The notes: a model not told the origin generated them from the sequence alone. A stretch of DNA of 64,000 nucleotides from Nemertoderma westbladi (GCA_032718475.1 JAUCBJ010007396.1:1-64000); one strand, 5' to 3'. Positions 20,496 through 32,807 are shown, counted from the first letter of the stretch. Translations and numbers: made by a program.

Positions 20496-21740
20496 CTTTA
20501 ACTCTGCCTATGGTCCTGTCAGTTTTAGAACTGGACCTACAGCTGTAGCCCTGAAGCTCCTAACAACTGATTCGGGTAGATGTAACCAAAACAATAAACT
20601 AAGTTAACATGTGTTAGAAGGATATGCGTTTAATTTTAATTACTAAACCAAGTTAAGTAAAAAACCTTACTGATAGGTATGCACAGCAGTAGCAAATTAA
20701 AGAGCAACTGGACCTATAGATGTTGTATGCATTCATTTATCAGCTAATGGCAGACAGCTGATCGGCAGATTTTGCCTTCCAAGTTTGTGTTGCAGCTTCC
20801 CATTGGTTAGTTAATATTACACACCACTCTTCTCTTCATTATGTAACCCTTTCCTTCTCCCATTTGGGACTTCACCCTCACTGTGATTTCCATGATTGGA
20901 CTCTTGATAATGCCTTCCACTGTGTGGTGAGACCTACCGTTCAGCTGACTGCCGTTAGCTGATCACTGATTGCAACCAACATCTATCGGTCCAGTATCTC
21001 TTTAGTTCGCTACTGCTGTACATAGCTATCGGTAAGGACTTGATTGACTAATTAAAATTAATGAAAATAATAAATTATTTCCCATTGGACTAAGTATATG
21101 ATACTCTTCAACTTTTAGATTTATAATTTTTAATTTTCACTTAAAGTTTTCTTAAATAGCAAAGTATATTAAATATTTTTTATAAATTATAAATTAATTC
21201 TTAGGACTAGATTGTTTATAATATAATAACCAAATTTATATTGGCCCATCATACTGTTTTTGATACTCAAAGTGCAAATGATTGTTATCATTAACATAAA
21301 TTATTAAACTATTTTTAATTAACTAGCTTACCTTCGAGAAGCTGGAACTCATGATGTTGAAGAGGTCGAACAGATGTAATATGTAATTTCGATGTATCAA
21401 ACATCGTACCCCCTTCCTCATCCGCTCCAAAACCAAAAGTACTGGATTTTGACCAACCAACCACATTCCATGGCCCATTGTATTCTTCTATTTGTTGCAT
21501 CAAATGTCGCCGTACTTGACGATTAGTTAACGTCTGAGTTTTGGACTAAATAAATAAAGAATTAAAATTAATTCATTACGTAAGACCGGTACCAGTACGC
21601 CAGTAGGCCTATGCCGGTAGCGGGAAATACCGGGTAACATGCCTCGGGTATTGCCTGCTAGTTAATATATAAAATATAAATGATAATCAAATTATTGAAT
21701 AAATGAATAATTGAAAAAACCCAAACTCGCCTTCAATCAA
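20496..21740. other. Spacer without recognised gene
   Basis: The sequence is AT-rich and non-repetitive. A minus-strand open stretch at 21315-21503 bounded by splice-like sequence could be an exon, but I recognise nothing in it. Confidence 0.4.
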
Positions 21741-21766
21741 TTCAGTTACGGTTTCCTAAATCCTAA

Positions 21767-22405
21767 ATGATAAATGTATTGAAACATTCACTCTTCCTGA
21801 TATGGGCAATCTATATTTTTCCTAACAGACATTGCGGTATATTCTTCATCAATGTCATTAGAAATTTGAATGTAGACGAAGCCTTCCTTTTCCCATGCTG
21901 CTCGCGATTTTCAAAATATGGAACAATGCGACAACAACTCAATCCAAGACGAAACGCACGTCCTACTACATTGCCCACTAACTAATCAATTACGAGCTAA
22001 GTATAAGGAAATAAATTCCACTAGTATAAGTCTAAGCAATTTATTTTGTTCTAACAAAAATAATACTTATTTGTGCCGTTTTATCACAGAAGTATTAGAG
22101 ATATATACTTAGCAGTTAGCAATATTTAAGTTGTCTGTATCAATTATACAGAGGTCAGTACTAAGTATTACAGGCTTTACAAACTCGATACCTATTAATA
22201 TTCAATTTTTGTTTTTGTTTTTGTGAAGTTATATTATTTTTAAACGACTACCATTAGATGGACTTAATTAATGGTTGAAGATTTTTTTTTCTTTCCAGTA
22301 TTGTCAACAGGGTGACTATATGTTATTGTTGTGCTTGCGCTATCATATTATAATTATGTATAATGTTATATATATTAGGTCAATAAAACTACTACTACTA
22401 TTCCG
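21767..22405 (+). pseudogene. 3' end of a second LINE type with Cys/His C-terminus
   Basis: In two overlapping frames the plus strand encodes a C-terminal block with DETHVLLHCPLTNQLRAKY. This is the E-x2-H-x-L-x2-C-P signature of the zinc-binding tail following many LINE reverse transcriptases. A frameshift separates it from the upstream half (21767-21985). A ~290-bp 3' UTR follows and ends in aataaaactactactacta, a polyadenylation-like signal and a CTA repeat tail. Only the tail end of the element is present. Confidence 0.6.
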
Positions 22406-23215
22406 CAGTGTCTTTAATCCATGAGAAATTGTTAGAACCAAATAAGTAAAGAGGCTACTGTAGGAGGCTACTGTTCGGCCTGCTGCAGTCGAATTCCCTC
22501 TGTCTCCATGGAGGGCGTTGCCCCTTGCGCGATTCGCCCCTTGCGCGGTCTCGGGTTTGGGGATGAGGCAGGAAACCTATAAACAGACGACTGTCTAGAT
22601 TTATCGGTTTCCGAGCTGGACAGATGTTATCGCCTGCACTATGGTCATCGATATTTACCTTAAATATTTCATATAAACTTTAGATATATAATATAAACTG
22701 CGAACTAGTTTGATTTATTGTGCTATAATTTCTACATTATTGATATATTGTACAAATGTTAAGTAAAATAAAAATTAAATTGATTATAATCAAACACTAC
22801 AATTATTGTCTCATCCGTTAACAACGAAAGCAGCTTTGTGTAATTTGGGTGAGCTGATCAATTTGAGCGAACTTGCTGTAAAAATTTGTAATTGTCAACT
22901 GAGTAACAAATCATACTTTCCAATGTTGCTTGAACACAGAAGAAATTATTAGAAGAAATTGGGTAGCAGTTTAAATATTTTTGCTGCAATAATATTTTGT
23001 CTCACATTATCATTATTACAACCACCCACTGTGACAAGTTTAGAAGTTGCATATGTTTAAAAAGATCAGCCTGGTCCTGTTTAAAAAGGATTATTATACT
23101 TAATGTAATAGAACAATATGATAATAATTCTCCATAGCAAAAAATATAAATCCACCTTATTGGGGCTCAAACACAGTACCTAGGTTTCATAGTTCCAGTT
23201 ATCATCAGGGTGTGT
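22406..23215. other. Spacer without recognised gene
   Basis: I see no gene or organised repeat. A short GC-rich segment lies at about 22480-22570. Confidence 0.5.
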
Positions 23216-24682
23216 TTCCTAACAGGGCATGGGCATGACCCAGCAGATGAGCTGCACAGCCAATGGTGGGTCATGTGCGCCAGAGTAGATATGGGTGATG
23301 GGCCTCATATCTGACTCCACTGCGACACCCACCCTGTGGAATGGCAAACCAGGGTGTGCCGGCAAAAAAGCACCCCCCAACCCCCACTATGGATTACATT
23401 AGTAATGCGGAGGTCCAGCCACTAGAGGCCAGTGGAATGACTGGACACAATCGGCCTCACAGGCGTCAGTTATCTCCTGACCGGCTGCCTGTCTCACCCC
23501 CTACTGGAGAGAGAGCGGCAAACAATTCTTTGAGTCAATTTCCTGATGACCTTTCTGGCCCAAACCCTGGGTCACCAGGGAGGCCAGATTGTGAGGGGGT
23601 GAGGGATTCTGGAGTTGGAGGCTACTCTCATGTTCCACCCCGACCAACAAAGCCATTGGTGAATCTGAGGCAACAAGTCACTAGACTAGCCTCAGTAAAC
23701 ACCCTAACACTTGGGTCCCCAATGCGACAAGGTGAGCTGACTGCCTTGACAGATAAGCTTTCTCTTAGTGCAGTGGGTGTTCAAGAGCACCGAATGCAGA
23801 CTGGACAGGACAGACTGATGAGGTTCTGATTAAGGACATGGGGGGGGGGGGGGGGGGGGCGGTTGGCGACTCGCCCTCGCTTCAGCAGATGATAGTAGCA
23901 ATGGTGGAATTGGTCTATTGATGAATCCAACTGCACATGCAGCATTGGACAAAATAGACCAAATCTCTAAACACATCATCCGTTGCCAGTTCTCATGTTC
24001 TGGAAGCCTGGCTAAGAAGTTTCCTAAGGTGGTTCTGATTGTGTGCTACTCTCCAACTAGTGTTGCCCCTGTAGAGGAGGTGGAAAATTTCTACCAGAAT
24101 CTACAAGCAGCTACTGATGGAGTGGATCAGCATGCATTCTTAACATTCCTGGGAGACTTTAATGCAAGTCTGCATCAATCACCTACATCGCCCTGGGTCT
24201 ATAGCAATAGTGTTAACCGAAATTATGTCCATCTTCAGGATTTTATCTCTGGAAATCTATTGTTTTCGGCTGGAACCCAGTTCAAGAAGCGAACTGGAAA
24301 GCTATGGACTCATAGTGGACCCAGTGTTCACAAGTCCCAGATAGACCATATTCTGTTTCGTAGGAAATACAGGAGCTCTATACAAGACTGTAATGCATTT
24401 ACACTACGACCCTTCTCCAGTGATCACCGCCTTATTGTGGCCAAGGTAAGACTTAGTCTGCGTGCTAGCAGAACAACGAAATCTGCCTTGCTGCGGCATG
24501 ACTGGTCCTCTCTGTTGCAACAGCCAAGTGCGAGATCCAGCTTCACACTACAGCTGAGCAACAGGTATGAGGCTCTTGCCTCTGAGGCGGCAGATCACTG
24601 TGAGGGCTATACTGCCTTTACAGAAGAGTTAAGTTAACAGCTGCAGAAACAGTTCCTGTATACCCTCGAAACAGGAAAAGGG
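23216..24682 (+). pseudogene. 5' half of an RTE-like LINE, cut by the Polinton
   Basis: The piece starts in the LINE 5' UTR (shared with 13522-13640), enters the ORF at ATG 23341, and covers the N-terminal region and endonuclease up to the linker at 24682, where Polinton sequence begins. The frame is broken at a run of 20 G (23840-23859) where the intact copy has a short G run, and again near 24628. A small remnant of the same LINE 3' end, in the same orientation, lies at 50829-50912 beyond the Polinton. Confidence 0.85.
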
Positions 24683-25226
24683 AGTAGTATGATAAACAAC
24701 TTAAATAAAACAGCGTCTGCCATAGTCTACCATGTTAAAGAATTTGCCGAATGGCTCTTGCCCCGCCTACTTACTATGATTACCATTGTGTCACCCCACC
24801 CACTTACTATGGTTACCATTGTGCATATGTAACATATGTCACCACTGTGTATATGTGACATATGTGGTATAAGGTCAGTCCACAGACGGAAGTAATTTAA
24901 TTAATTCGTGTCTACCGGTTGGCGTTTGACCTTGAACCGCAATAGGTAAAAACCCAATATAGTAAGTGGGTTGGTTGCAGACGTTTGTTATAAAGTCTTT
25001 AACATTATTTCGTGATTTGATGAAAAAATGGGGCGAGCCATGAAGCATATGGGTTAAGGTTATAGTATTTATAATATTATTTTAATTTGATTATTCTACC
25101 TATGGAGCGAGCCATGAAGTGAGTGATAGCATCGAAGTAAGGTTATTGTATTTATAATATTATTATTTTAATTTGATCATTTACTTAAATCCGTCACCGC
25201 TTTATTTAAAAATTTCTCCCACCACC
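24683..25226. repeat. Polinton left terminal region with sub-repeats
   Basis: This non-coding terminal region contains internal repeats: two gagcgagccatgaag-like blocks (about 25030 and 25104) each followed by the AT-rich block tatttataatattat. A close pair, ccacttactatggttacca-like, lies near 24770 and 24800. Part of it is mirrored at 45835-45870. Confidence 0.7.
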
Positions 25227-25672
25227 TTACCCGCTTATCCCGCTATCACCATCCGCCCAATCTTCTTCCTGATCCTCCGCATCATTACCACCACCACCAT
25301 CCCCCAACATCCCCATCATTCCTTCCAACATATTGATTCTCTCCTCCATCGCTTTCTCCCACACACATCTCTCCGCCTCCCGCGCTCTCCTATCCCCCTC
25401 CGCTTCCATTTCTAACGTCCAATCTTCTCCCCACGCGCTGTTCTTCCTCGCCTCTTCCTCCAAATAATGTTTTTTTTCTACCTCCTCCCACTCATTCCTT
25501 GGATTTAACAATCTTTCTAGCCGCGCTTCTTCTCTCCCCCTCACATACATTGCCACCAATATCTCTTCGTTCTCCTTCGCTATTTCATTTGCTACATCCT
25601 CACCTCATCTTCCTCCTCTTTCTCCACATCCATATCTACCTCATCCACCACAAGCTCATTTTCCCCCAACAT
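25227..25672 (-). pseudogene. Acidic coiled-coil protein (Polinton accessory), frameshifted
   Basis: The minus strand encodes a Glu/Asp-rich protein. An ATG at 25672 opens a short acidic segment (ENELVVDEVDMDVEKEEEDE). The frame shifts near 25597, and a 110-codon helix-rich part follows to 25227, with heptad-like EEARLERLLNPRNEWEEVEK and an acidic Gly-rich tail. It lies just inside the left terminus and reads outward, a place where Polintons carry variable accessory genes. A TATA-like tatttatata at about 25880 is in the right direction. I recognise no family. Confidence 0.4.
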
Positions 25673-25680
25673 ATCCGCGT

Positions 25681-26076
25681 ATAATAAATAAAATAAAGTA
25701 ATAAATAAATAAATATGTGTATAATAATAATGTATAATACTATAAATAAATAAATTTATATAATATTTATTTCAATCGATAATTCATTATACCAACAAAT
25801 AATTTACCACCACAAAATAATAATAATAATAATTTAACCGTGTCCGGCTCGTTGCAGCGACACCGCCTACGAACATGGTCTATTTATATAATAAAGTTTC
25901 TACCGCTCGAAGATTCACACTGAATGTTTATTCTTCTTTATTTGAGGTTGCCCATTAGTCTCGATTTCATTGAAAATGTCTTCACCATCATCCGTATCAT
26001 TGATGATGTCCTCTTCAAAGTCGCTGATATCTTCATACTCATAGCTAGGTGTTTTATTCACGATGAGATCAATTTT
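25681..26076. promoter_or_regulatory. AT-rich intergenic region with minus-strand TATA-like box
   Basis: The region holds AT-rich microsatellite-like sequence and, near 25880-25889, tatttatata, which reads TATATAAATA on the minus strand, upstream of the acidic coiled-coil gene. No other gene is seen. Confidence 0.35.
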
Positions 26077-27207
26077 TCACTTAAGCGCTTGTTCTTTCAT
26101 GGCTTTAGGTGTTTTCATCTTCATCTGAGCGCTCACACCCTTAACGAGGGTATCAATATCCTTATAATCATTCTTTTTTTCAGCGCCGTCTACCCGTTCA
26201 TTTTCTGCAATCGCGGGCAACCAGATTTTTTTCTCATCCATTTTCTTAGCAGTGACTTTTACTGCTTCGGACGTCTTCAGCTGACTAGCGTTGTTCGGCA
26301 TTTCCACTTTCATTAGTTCCTCGTCCGCTAATTCATCAATCGCAGCCTCAACAACTAACTTTTTAATCGGTAGAAACTCACACCCAGACGGAATATCGTG
26401 GTCCGCGTACTTCTGTAATTGCTTAATTATCTTGACATTTGTGTTGTTTCGAGGGATGAAAATAACCTTGGTGTCGAAGTTGTGGGACAAATATATCCCG
26501 TTTTCGTTAACGGTTGATGTGTACCTCATACTAACCTCATCGATATTCTCGTTAACATTCTTATCTATGTTAAAGTCGAGCAAACAGAATTCATCCGCTC
26601 TGAGATTCAACCCATCGTAATATAGAACACCCTTCCGCTGTCTACCTATATCATCCGCTTCCCAAACGCCGACAAATCGTTGCCCTTCAAAGTCGTAGAT
26701 ATATCCAATGTACCCACAATCTTCGAACTCCATAAAATTATCATCGTGAATTTCCTTCTTTTTTGGTTCAATACGGGAAAGAACGACTTTGCCGTAGATG
26801 CTTTGTAAGACATCTAGAATTTTTCGCGAGATAAAAATTGATGCACCGTTTTTCCCAATGCGTAAGTACGCATGATTTATTGGCGTTATAACCTAATTGC
26901 CTCTGGTGTATTCCTTGTAATATTCAATGGCTATTTTCTTATAATTGAGGAAGTCAAATAGGAATCTTATGTTCTGGTAAGTAAGACTTACCGATTCTTG
27001 CACGACGTTGCGTCCTTTGGTATCACCCCAACGGTTGAATCGAACATATTTCCCGTTAAATGCTTTTATTTCTATTCCTTCCCCCAAACACTCGAGGCCC
27101 CACACACTCTTACCTGTAATCACCGATACGTATGGGGCGGGCGCACTATCAGTAGAGCTACCGCTTAATGACATCATTTTTGGTTGTGATGGTTTCACAG
27201 ATTCCAT
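26077..27207 (-). pseudogene. Unknown Polinton protein, one in-frame amber
   Basis: From ATG 27207 the minus strand reads to 26077 in one frame, interrupted only by a TAG at 26893-26895. The first part (~105 codons) has a Ser-rich start and then a compact beta-rich stretch (YVRFNRWGDTKGRNVV) followed by a helix (YQNIRFLFDFLNYKKIAIEY). Just after the stop there is a similar strand-strand-helix pattern (HAYLRIGKNGASIFISRKIL). The last 215 codons end in a Lys-rich tail. The duplicated strand-helix units recall PC4-like DNA-binding folds, but this is only an impression. A minus-strand TATAAATA lies at 27331-27338. The gene is divergent from the dUTPase-like gene and shares its upstream region. 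Confidence 0.55.
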
Positions 27208-27799
27208 CAACAAATTTTGCGAAATGTTAATAATTAAGTGTAAAAATACAATAATATCGCGCTATACAATGTGCGAAAAATATGAATAATGAATTATAAC
27301 CCGAATGATGAAATAACGTATTTTACGACGTATTTATAATATAATGATGGGCTATCGGGAAAACGGGTATATTTTAACCACTCAACCGGATTAATCGCTA
27401 TTGTCCTGAGAGAATTTTTTTTTGAAAAACTTCCTAAGTTTCAAAGGAAATATTTATTTACGCTTAAATTGGTTGACGTAAGTGGTAACAGCTTGCGGTG
27501 GCGATTAATGCGACCTATATAAATTTTTATAGACACACCCCCGAATTTTCACAGAATATTACTCACGGTTAAATTGATTGACGTCAACTGTATTAACTGT
27601 GTAGCTTCTTAGAAGTTTCATAATTTTAAGCATGAGCGAATTTAATTTAATGATGGCATTGTAAACTTTCTCTCCCGATGGATATTTTTCTGTAAAATAA
27701 TTTACTAATAAAACGAACAATTGCGGCGCGCGAACGACGTTTTAAAGACACACCCATTATAAATTTACCCATTGGTCAAAATATTATTGATTAAGCGAC
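27208..27799. promoter_or_regulatory. Divergent intergenic region with TATA-like boxes
   Basis: This non-coding region separates divergent Polinton genes. TATAAATA on the minus strand at 27331-27338 faces the unknown gene. TATAAATT at 27758-27765 lies 35 bp before the dUTPase-like ATG. The motif agacacaccc occurs twice, near 27531 and 27746, each close to a TATA-like sequence. Confidence 0.45.
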
Positions 27800-28426
27800 A
27801 TGACAATACTGGGGCAGCTTGAGTCTATAGATAAGATCATTTTTTCAAATATATTATTTATTGTTACCTTTCTTTTCGGAATTTTTTTAGGTAAAATACG
27901 CCGTAATAAAAAAATGTTTCCACAAGCTGAAAATAGTTACCGCTATCCCAATTCAATTATTCCAATTAAAATTGAATTGTTAAGCCCGGCAGCTCGGGCA
28001 CCTGTATGCGGCTCATATAGTCCTGCTGGGATTGATATATATAGCGCCGTGAATAGAACAATAGAGCCGCACTCACGAATGTTAATTGAGATGGGTGTTA
28101 AAATATATTTACCTGCCAATTATTTTGGAAGAATTACACCGACTTTTAGCTTGACAAAAATTGGCATTGATGTTGCAGAATGTGCGGTCGATTCCAGTGT
28201 CGCGCGCGGTAATATAGATCAACTTGTAATTATATTGATTAACAACACATCTAAGGAATATGTTGTAACATCGAGCTATAAAATATGCCAGCTTATATGC
28301 CAACAATGTAATGCGGCAATACTCTACGTTTCTAATATTTATTCGGATGATTATTTTGGGCTTTTACCGATGAATTTAACGCCGTATGGGGAAGAAATTA
28401 ATTCAGCGTTTCACCGCACATATTAA
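27800..28426 (+). CDS. dUTPase-like protein with N-terminal membrane segment
   Basis: This intact 208-codon protein starts with an ATG. Residues ~14-31 (FSNILFIVTFLFGIFLGK) are a clear hydrophobic segment followed by RRNKK, so the protein is probably membrane-anchored. Residues ~56-175 follow the trimeric dUTPase pattern: motif 1 SPAGIDIYSA (75-83), motif 2 position GRITPTFSLT (110-119), motif 3 ECAVDSSVARGNI (127-139) and motif 4 SYKICQLI (159-166). dUTPases hydrolyse dUTP to dUMP and keep uracil out of viral DNA. The usual PRSG of motif 2 is replaced by PTFS and the Gly-rich motif 5 is not evident, so catalysis is doubtful. It may serve another role, as some viral dUTPase-fold proteins do. 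Confidence 0.75.
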   Translation: MTILGQLESIDKIIFSNILFIVTFLFGIFLGKIRRNKKMFPQAENSYRYPNSIIPIKIELLSPAARAPVCGSYSPAGIDIYSAVNRTIEPHSRMLIEMGVKIYLPANYFGRITPTFSLTKIGIDVAECAVDSSVARGNIDQLVIILINNTSKEYVVTSSYKICQLICQQCNAAILYVSNIYSDDYFGLLPMNLTPYGEEINSAFHRTY

Positions 28427-28724
28427 ATATGTGACATTAAATGCATAACACCAAACTCGGGTGGTGACACATGTCAATACTATTTCAATACTCTTACACC
28501 CGATTATACAACATAGTTAATAGAGCATATAAATAGGATAATTGTCAGTTCAGTAAATTTTGGTTGGTTAAACGGTTTCTAGCGCGGGTGGCTGACTGGG
28601 TATTGGATATATTTATCTACATAAAAAATCTACCGCATCTCTTTCATCGGCATATTGTAAATATGTTTTCCGTACCTACGTTAATAAATATATTATAATC
28701 GTAATAATAATAATAATTATTATA
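28427..28724 (+). promoter_or_regulatory. Putative promoter of the polymerase gene
   Basis: This intergenic stretch contains TATAAATA at 28528-28535, followed by tcagttcagt (28545-28554), which resembles an initiator. The polymerase ATG lies about 190 bp further on, after a run of aat repeats. Confidence 0.45.
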
Positions 28725-31700
28725 ATGATGGTGATTAATTGCGTTTTTTGCGGTTGTACTATACTTAAGAAAAATTATTTACGGCATTTACGCACACATT
28801 TCGATGGGTATGTTTGCGATAATTGTAATTGCCGAACTACTTCTGAAAGAATAGCAATATTTCACAGTAATAGATGTTGCGGGTTGTCTCGCCCGAATTA
28901 CACCTACCGCGGTTACGCGCTATCCTGCCCGACATGCTCTGATGATTTTGAAAACTTTGATTCATATATCAAACATAGTTGCCATCAAAACCATTACAAT
29001 TCCCGCAAATGCAAACATAACCAAAAACAATCAGAACCGACATTTCAACTGGATCTCAAGGTTGGTTCACCTGTAAGCATTACAAACAGCTCAGATACAC
29101 CTAACGAAGGTTTTCATCTCTCAAAAACATGTCACGAATCACGCGTTCAGGAATATACTCATAATGTGCCATCTAATGAGATGTATCCGGATGTGCCGAA
29201 TTATTTAAATTATATGGGGATATATGCTTCGCGCGCTTTTAACACGGCCGCATCGGCTTTTATTGATATGTTTTATAAAGTGTGGGTGATTGCTTCGGCA
29301 ATAATGGAACGTGACGATGCTAATTATACTTTACAAGAAGAATTCCATTTTACTTCGATCGGTACAGATAATTATATTGAAAATAGCTCGGATTTTGACG
29401 AATGGTACTACACAGTCATTTCCCATGTCGGTGAAAAAATATCGCAATTTATTAGGCGGGGTAGCGGTTGGAAACTTGTAACTCTATCGTGCATCAAACT
29501 TACTATTGCGTCATACTTGCGATCGGTATATCGTTTTGGACATAGTGGTGATGCCAACCAATCAATCCCGACAAAATTAAAAAATAAACATTGTATAATA
29601 AATGTACCGTGTAATGAAGGTGAATGTTTTAAGTGGGCGGTCCTGACAGCAAAATTTTCAAAACATATATCGGATGATCACACACTGCGCCATGTTTCAC
29701 GCCAAAGTTCTTATAATCAGTATTTAGGGTTTTTTAATTTAAGCGATTTAGATTCTACCCTATCATGGAAACTAAATATTCTAAATTTTGAAAAAAATAA
29801 TCCAAATTATATTAATAAATTTATTGTATTTCGATAGAAGTAGCGAGAAAATTTCCTTTCTACGATAACCGAGCGCTAAAAAAGCCGAAGGTAAAAGATT
29901 GCTAAATTTATTGCTTATTGAACGTCAAAATTTAACCTCAACAAATCACATCGTCGGGGTTTCCAACTTAAATAGATTATTTAACGGTCGCGGGGAAGGC
30001 AATAGCGACACTCATTGTCTTCGTTGTGAGCGATGTATTCGTGGCTTCTACAGTCCAAATGCGTTAAAACGCCATAGATTGTGGTGTTGGCAAGGTGGAC
30101 GTCAAATAGAGGAGATGCCATCTAATCTTAATTTACGCTTTACTAATTACTATAAGTCTGTAAGTACACCTTTTATAGTATATATGGATTTCGAAGTGGT
30201 ACTAGCCCCAACAAATAATGTAAAAAAATATTATATAGCTGAACATCTCCCGTCGGCCGTTTCATATTTGATTGTCCCCAATAGCGAATTGATTAACCCA
30301 CCCAATTATTTTTTGTCTACATTTAGACAAAATATCGATAATAACTCGGTACAGAATTTTATCGATAGTCTGGTTTTTGATTTATTTAAGTGTTATGAAT
30401 GGTCTACCTTTAACACACACCACCCCAAACACCTGGATCACACACAATACCAAGCTTATATGCGTACCGCAAATTGCTTTAATTGTAAATCATTTTTTCG
30501 GGAAGATATAAATCCAAGTGTAATGCATCACAACCATTACAACGGGGCTTTCATTGGTGCGGCGTGTATTTCCTGTAATAAACAATTAAGTGTTAAACGT
30601 CACCTATTCCCAGTTGTCTGTCATAATTTTTTTTTTTATGATTCACATTTAATTTTACAAAAAGGGTTTGCCGGTAGTAAATATAAAAACTGGAACATTG
30701 AAACCATTGCAAAAAATACTGAAAGATATATCTCACTTCGCATAGATATTCCAATGTCAGAAGCACTTAGCATGCTTGGTTATGCTATTCCAGAAAAGGA
30801 CGTAAGAGGGCTCCCAACCGGCAAATCAATAACTATACAGTTTATTGATTCATTCGCGTTTATGGGATTTTCCCTTTCTGCTTTGGCTGGGTTTTTGACA
30901 AAAGATGTGTCAGATTTAACAACCGTTATTCCACACACTGTGAAGCAAATGAGAAAATTATATCCAAATGTTACTGACGAAATTTTACGTCGTAAGTCAG
31001 TTTTTCCTTACGAATATGTCGATTCCTTAAGTAAATTGGGGGATACTAAATTACCGCATCCAAAAGAGTTTTACAGCGAATTAACACTAATTTATCTATT
31101 AGCCCTGAAGAATATACATTTGCTCATCTTTCGTGGGAACAATTTGAATGTGAGACACTTTTTGATTATTTGGAAGCTTACTTACATCTTGACGTGTTGC
31201 TGCTAGCCGATATTTTTGAAAATTTTCGCGCTTATTGTACTAAACATTATTCGCTTGAAGTCTCGAACTATTACACGATGGCGGGGGTTAGTTGGGACGC
31301 GGCTTTGAGATTTTCCAAGTCACATATTCGTCTACTTGCAGACCATGAAATGTATTTAACATTCGAAAATTCCATTAGGGGCGGAGTTTCTTACACCAAC
31401 CTTCATATGGCAAATGCGAATATACCAGGCACAGAAACATACGACCCTAATAAACCTGAAGCTCATTTATATAATTTAGATTTCAACAGTTTATATAGCG
31501 GTTCATTGTCGGAGAAACTTCCTTATTCTGACTTTGAATGATTGGATGTTGATAGTGTCGATATCATGAGTCTGGAAATTGACGATATATACGGATACTT
31601 TGCTGTTGTAGACCTTGAATACCCAACGACTATTCATGATGCCACAGCCGACCTTCCATTTGCACCGGAGCATGTTAAACTTGATAGTAGGTATCTCAGT

Positions 31701-32798
31701 CCACACATGAAAAGTCTTTGGCGACATTATAATGGTGATAAAATTTTCAATAGTTCAATGAAAAAATTGATGTTAACCCAATTTGATAAGTATGAGTACG
31801 GTGTGCATTTAAAATTATTGCGCTTTTATATTCATCATGGCATGCGCTTGATTAAAGTTCATAAACTTATTAGATTTAAGCAAGGTTACATTTTTAAGGA
31901 TTTTATTGAATATAACACCCAGCAAAGAAAAATAGCAAGCAATGACTTTTATGATAAGTTTCACAAATGAACAAATAACGCGCTTTTCGGGAAAAGTATG
32001 AAGAATATACGGGACCGTGTCTCATTTCGCTTATGTAATTCAATCGAGAAATGTGACTTATTATTATCCAAGCCGAATCACGAAAATTTAATTATGTTCA
32101 CTGATTCATTATCAGGTCACGTCCTATCTAAAACTGTGGTTTGTTTGCATAAACCTATTTTTTTAGGCCAAGCTGTATTGGACCTGTCAAAGTTAGATTA
32201 TTACAGTTTCTTCTACGAGAAATTAATGCCCCTGGAAGCCGAATTAAATTGTAGTATAAATTTGTTAGGCGGGGACACGGATTCTTTTTTTTTACAGTGT
32301 ATTGGTTTATCCCAACACCAATTTTTATCTGCGTTACAATCAGAAAAAGTTTTAGACTGTTCAAATTATCCTATTACACATCCGCTGTATACATTAGAAC
32401 AGAAAGGGAAATATAGATATTTAAAGGATGAAGGGAAGTCTATCCCGTTTGACCAGGTTATTTTACTTAGACCAAAATGTTATAGCTTTCGTGGGAGGTC
32501 AGTTCCAAAACGTGTCGCTAAAGGCGTAGGAAAAATGGTTATAAAAAAGAAACTCTCCCACGAATCATATTTAAAAGTATATAATGAGGTTAGCGAGCAT
32601 TACGAATACAGTCAAAGGTTTCAATCTAATTTACATAAAATTTACACCGTTTCACAAAGAAAAAAATCGCTAACACTGTGGGAAGATAAAAGATACTACA
32701 CATCGACTAATGAAAGTCTACCTTACGGCCATTATAAAACACATTTGGATCGTAAAGCGCCTACCCCTAAGCTTTATATACCGCCCATTATAGAATAG
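28725..32798 (+). pseudogene. Protein-primed DNA polymerase B (Polinton PolB), broken
   Basis: This is the Polinton replicative polymerase. The N-terminus has two C2H2-like fingers (CVFCGC...HLRTH) and the block NEGECFKWAVLTAKF. A further finger follows (CLRCERC...HRLWC), then exonuclease motif I (FIVYMDFEVV), an HNH-like cluster (HHNHYNGAFIGAACISC), the FIDSFAFM block, exonuclease motif III region (YLHLDVLLLADIFENF), polymerase motif A (DFNSLYS), motif B (NNALFGKSMKNI) and motif C (GGDTDSFF, about 32270-32292). Breaks: TAG at 29835 with frame changes up to about 29900, a frameshift near 31090, TGA at 31539 and TGA at 31968 just before motif B. The catalytic motifs themselves remain recognisable. 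The gene is dead in this copy. Confidence 0.95.
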
Positions 32799-32807
32799 CG
32801 GATTGTG

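Noticed and set aside
28725-32798. Recoding of TGA/TAG in the polymerase instead of decay
   Set aside because: Frameshifts occur as well, both TAG and TGA are involved, and other genes of the element are broken in the same way; decay is simpler.
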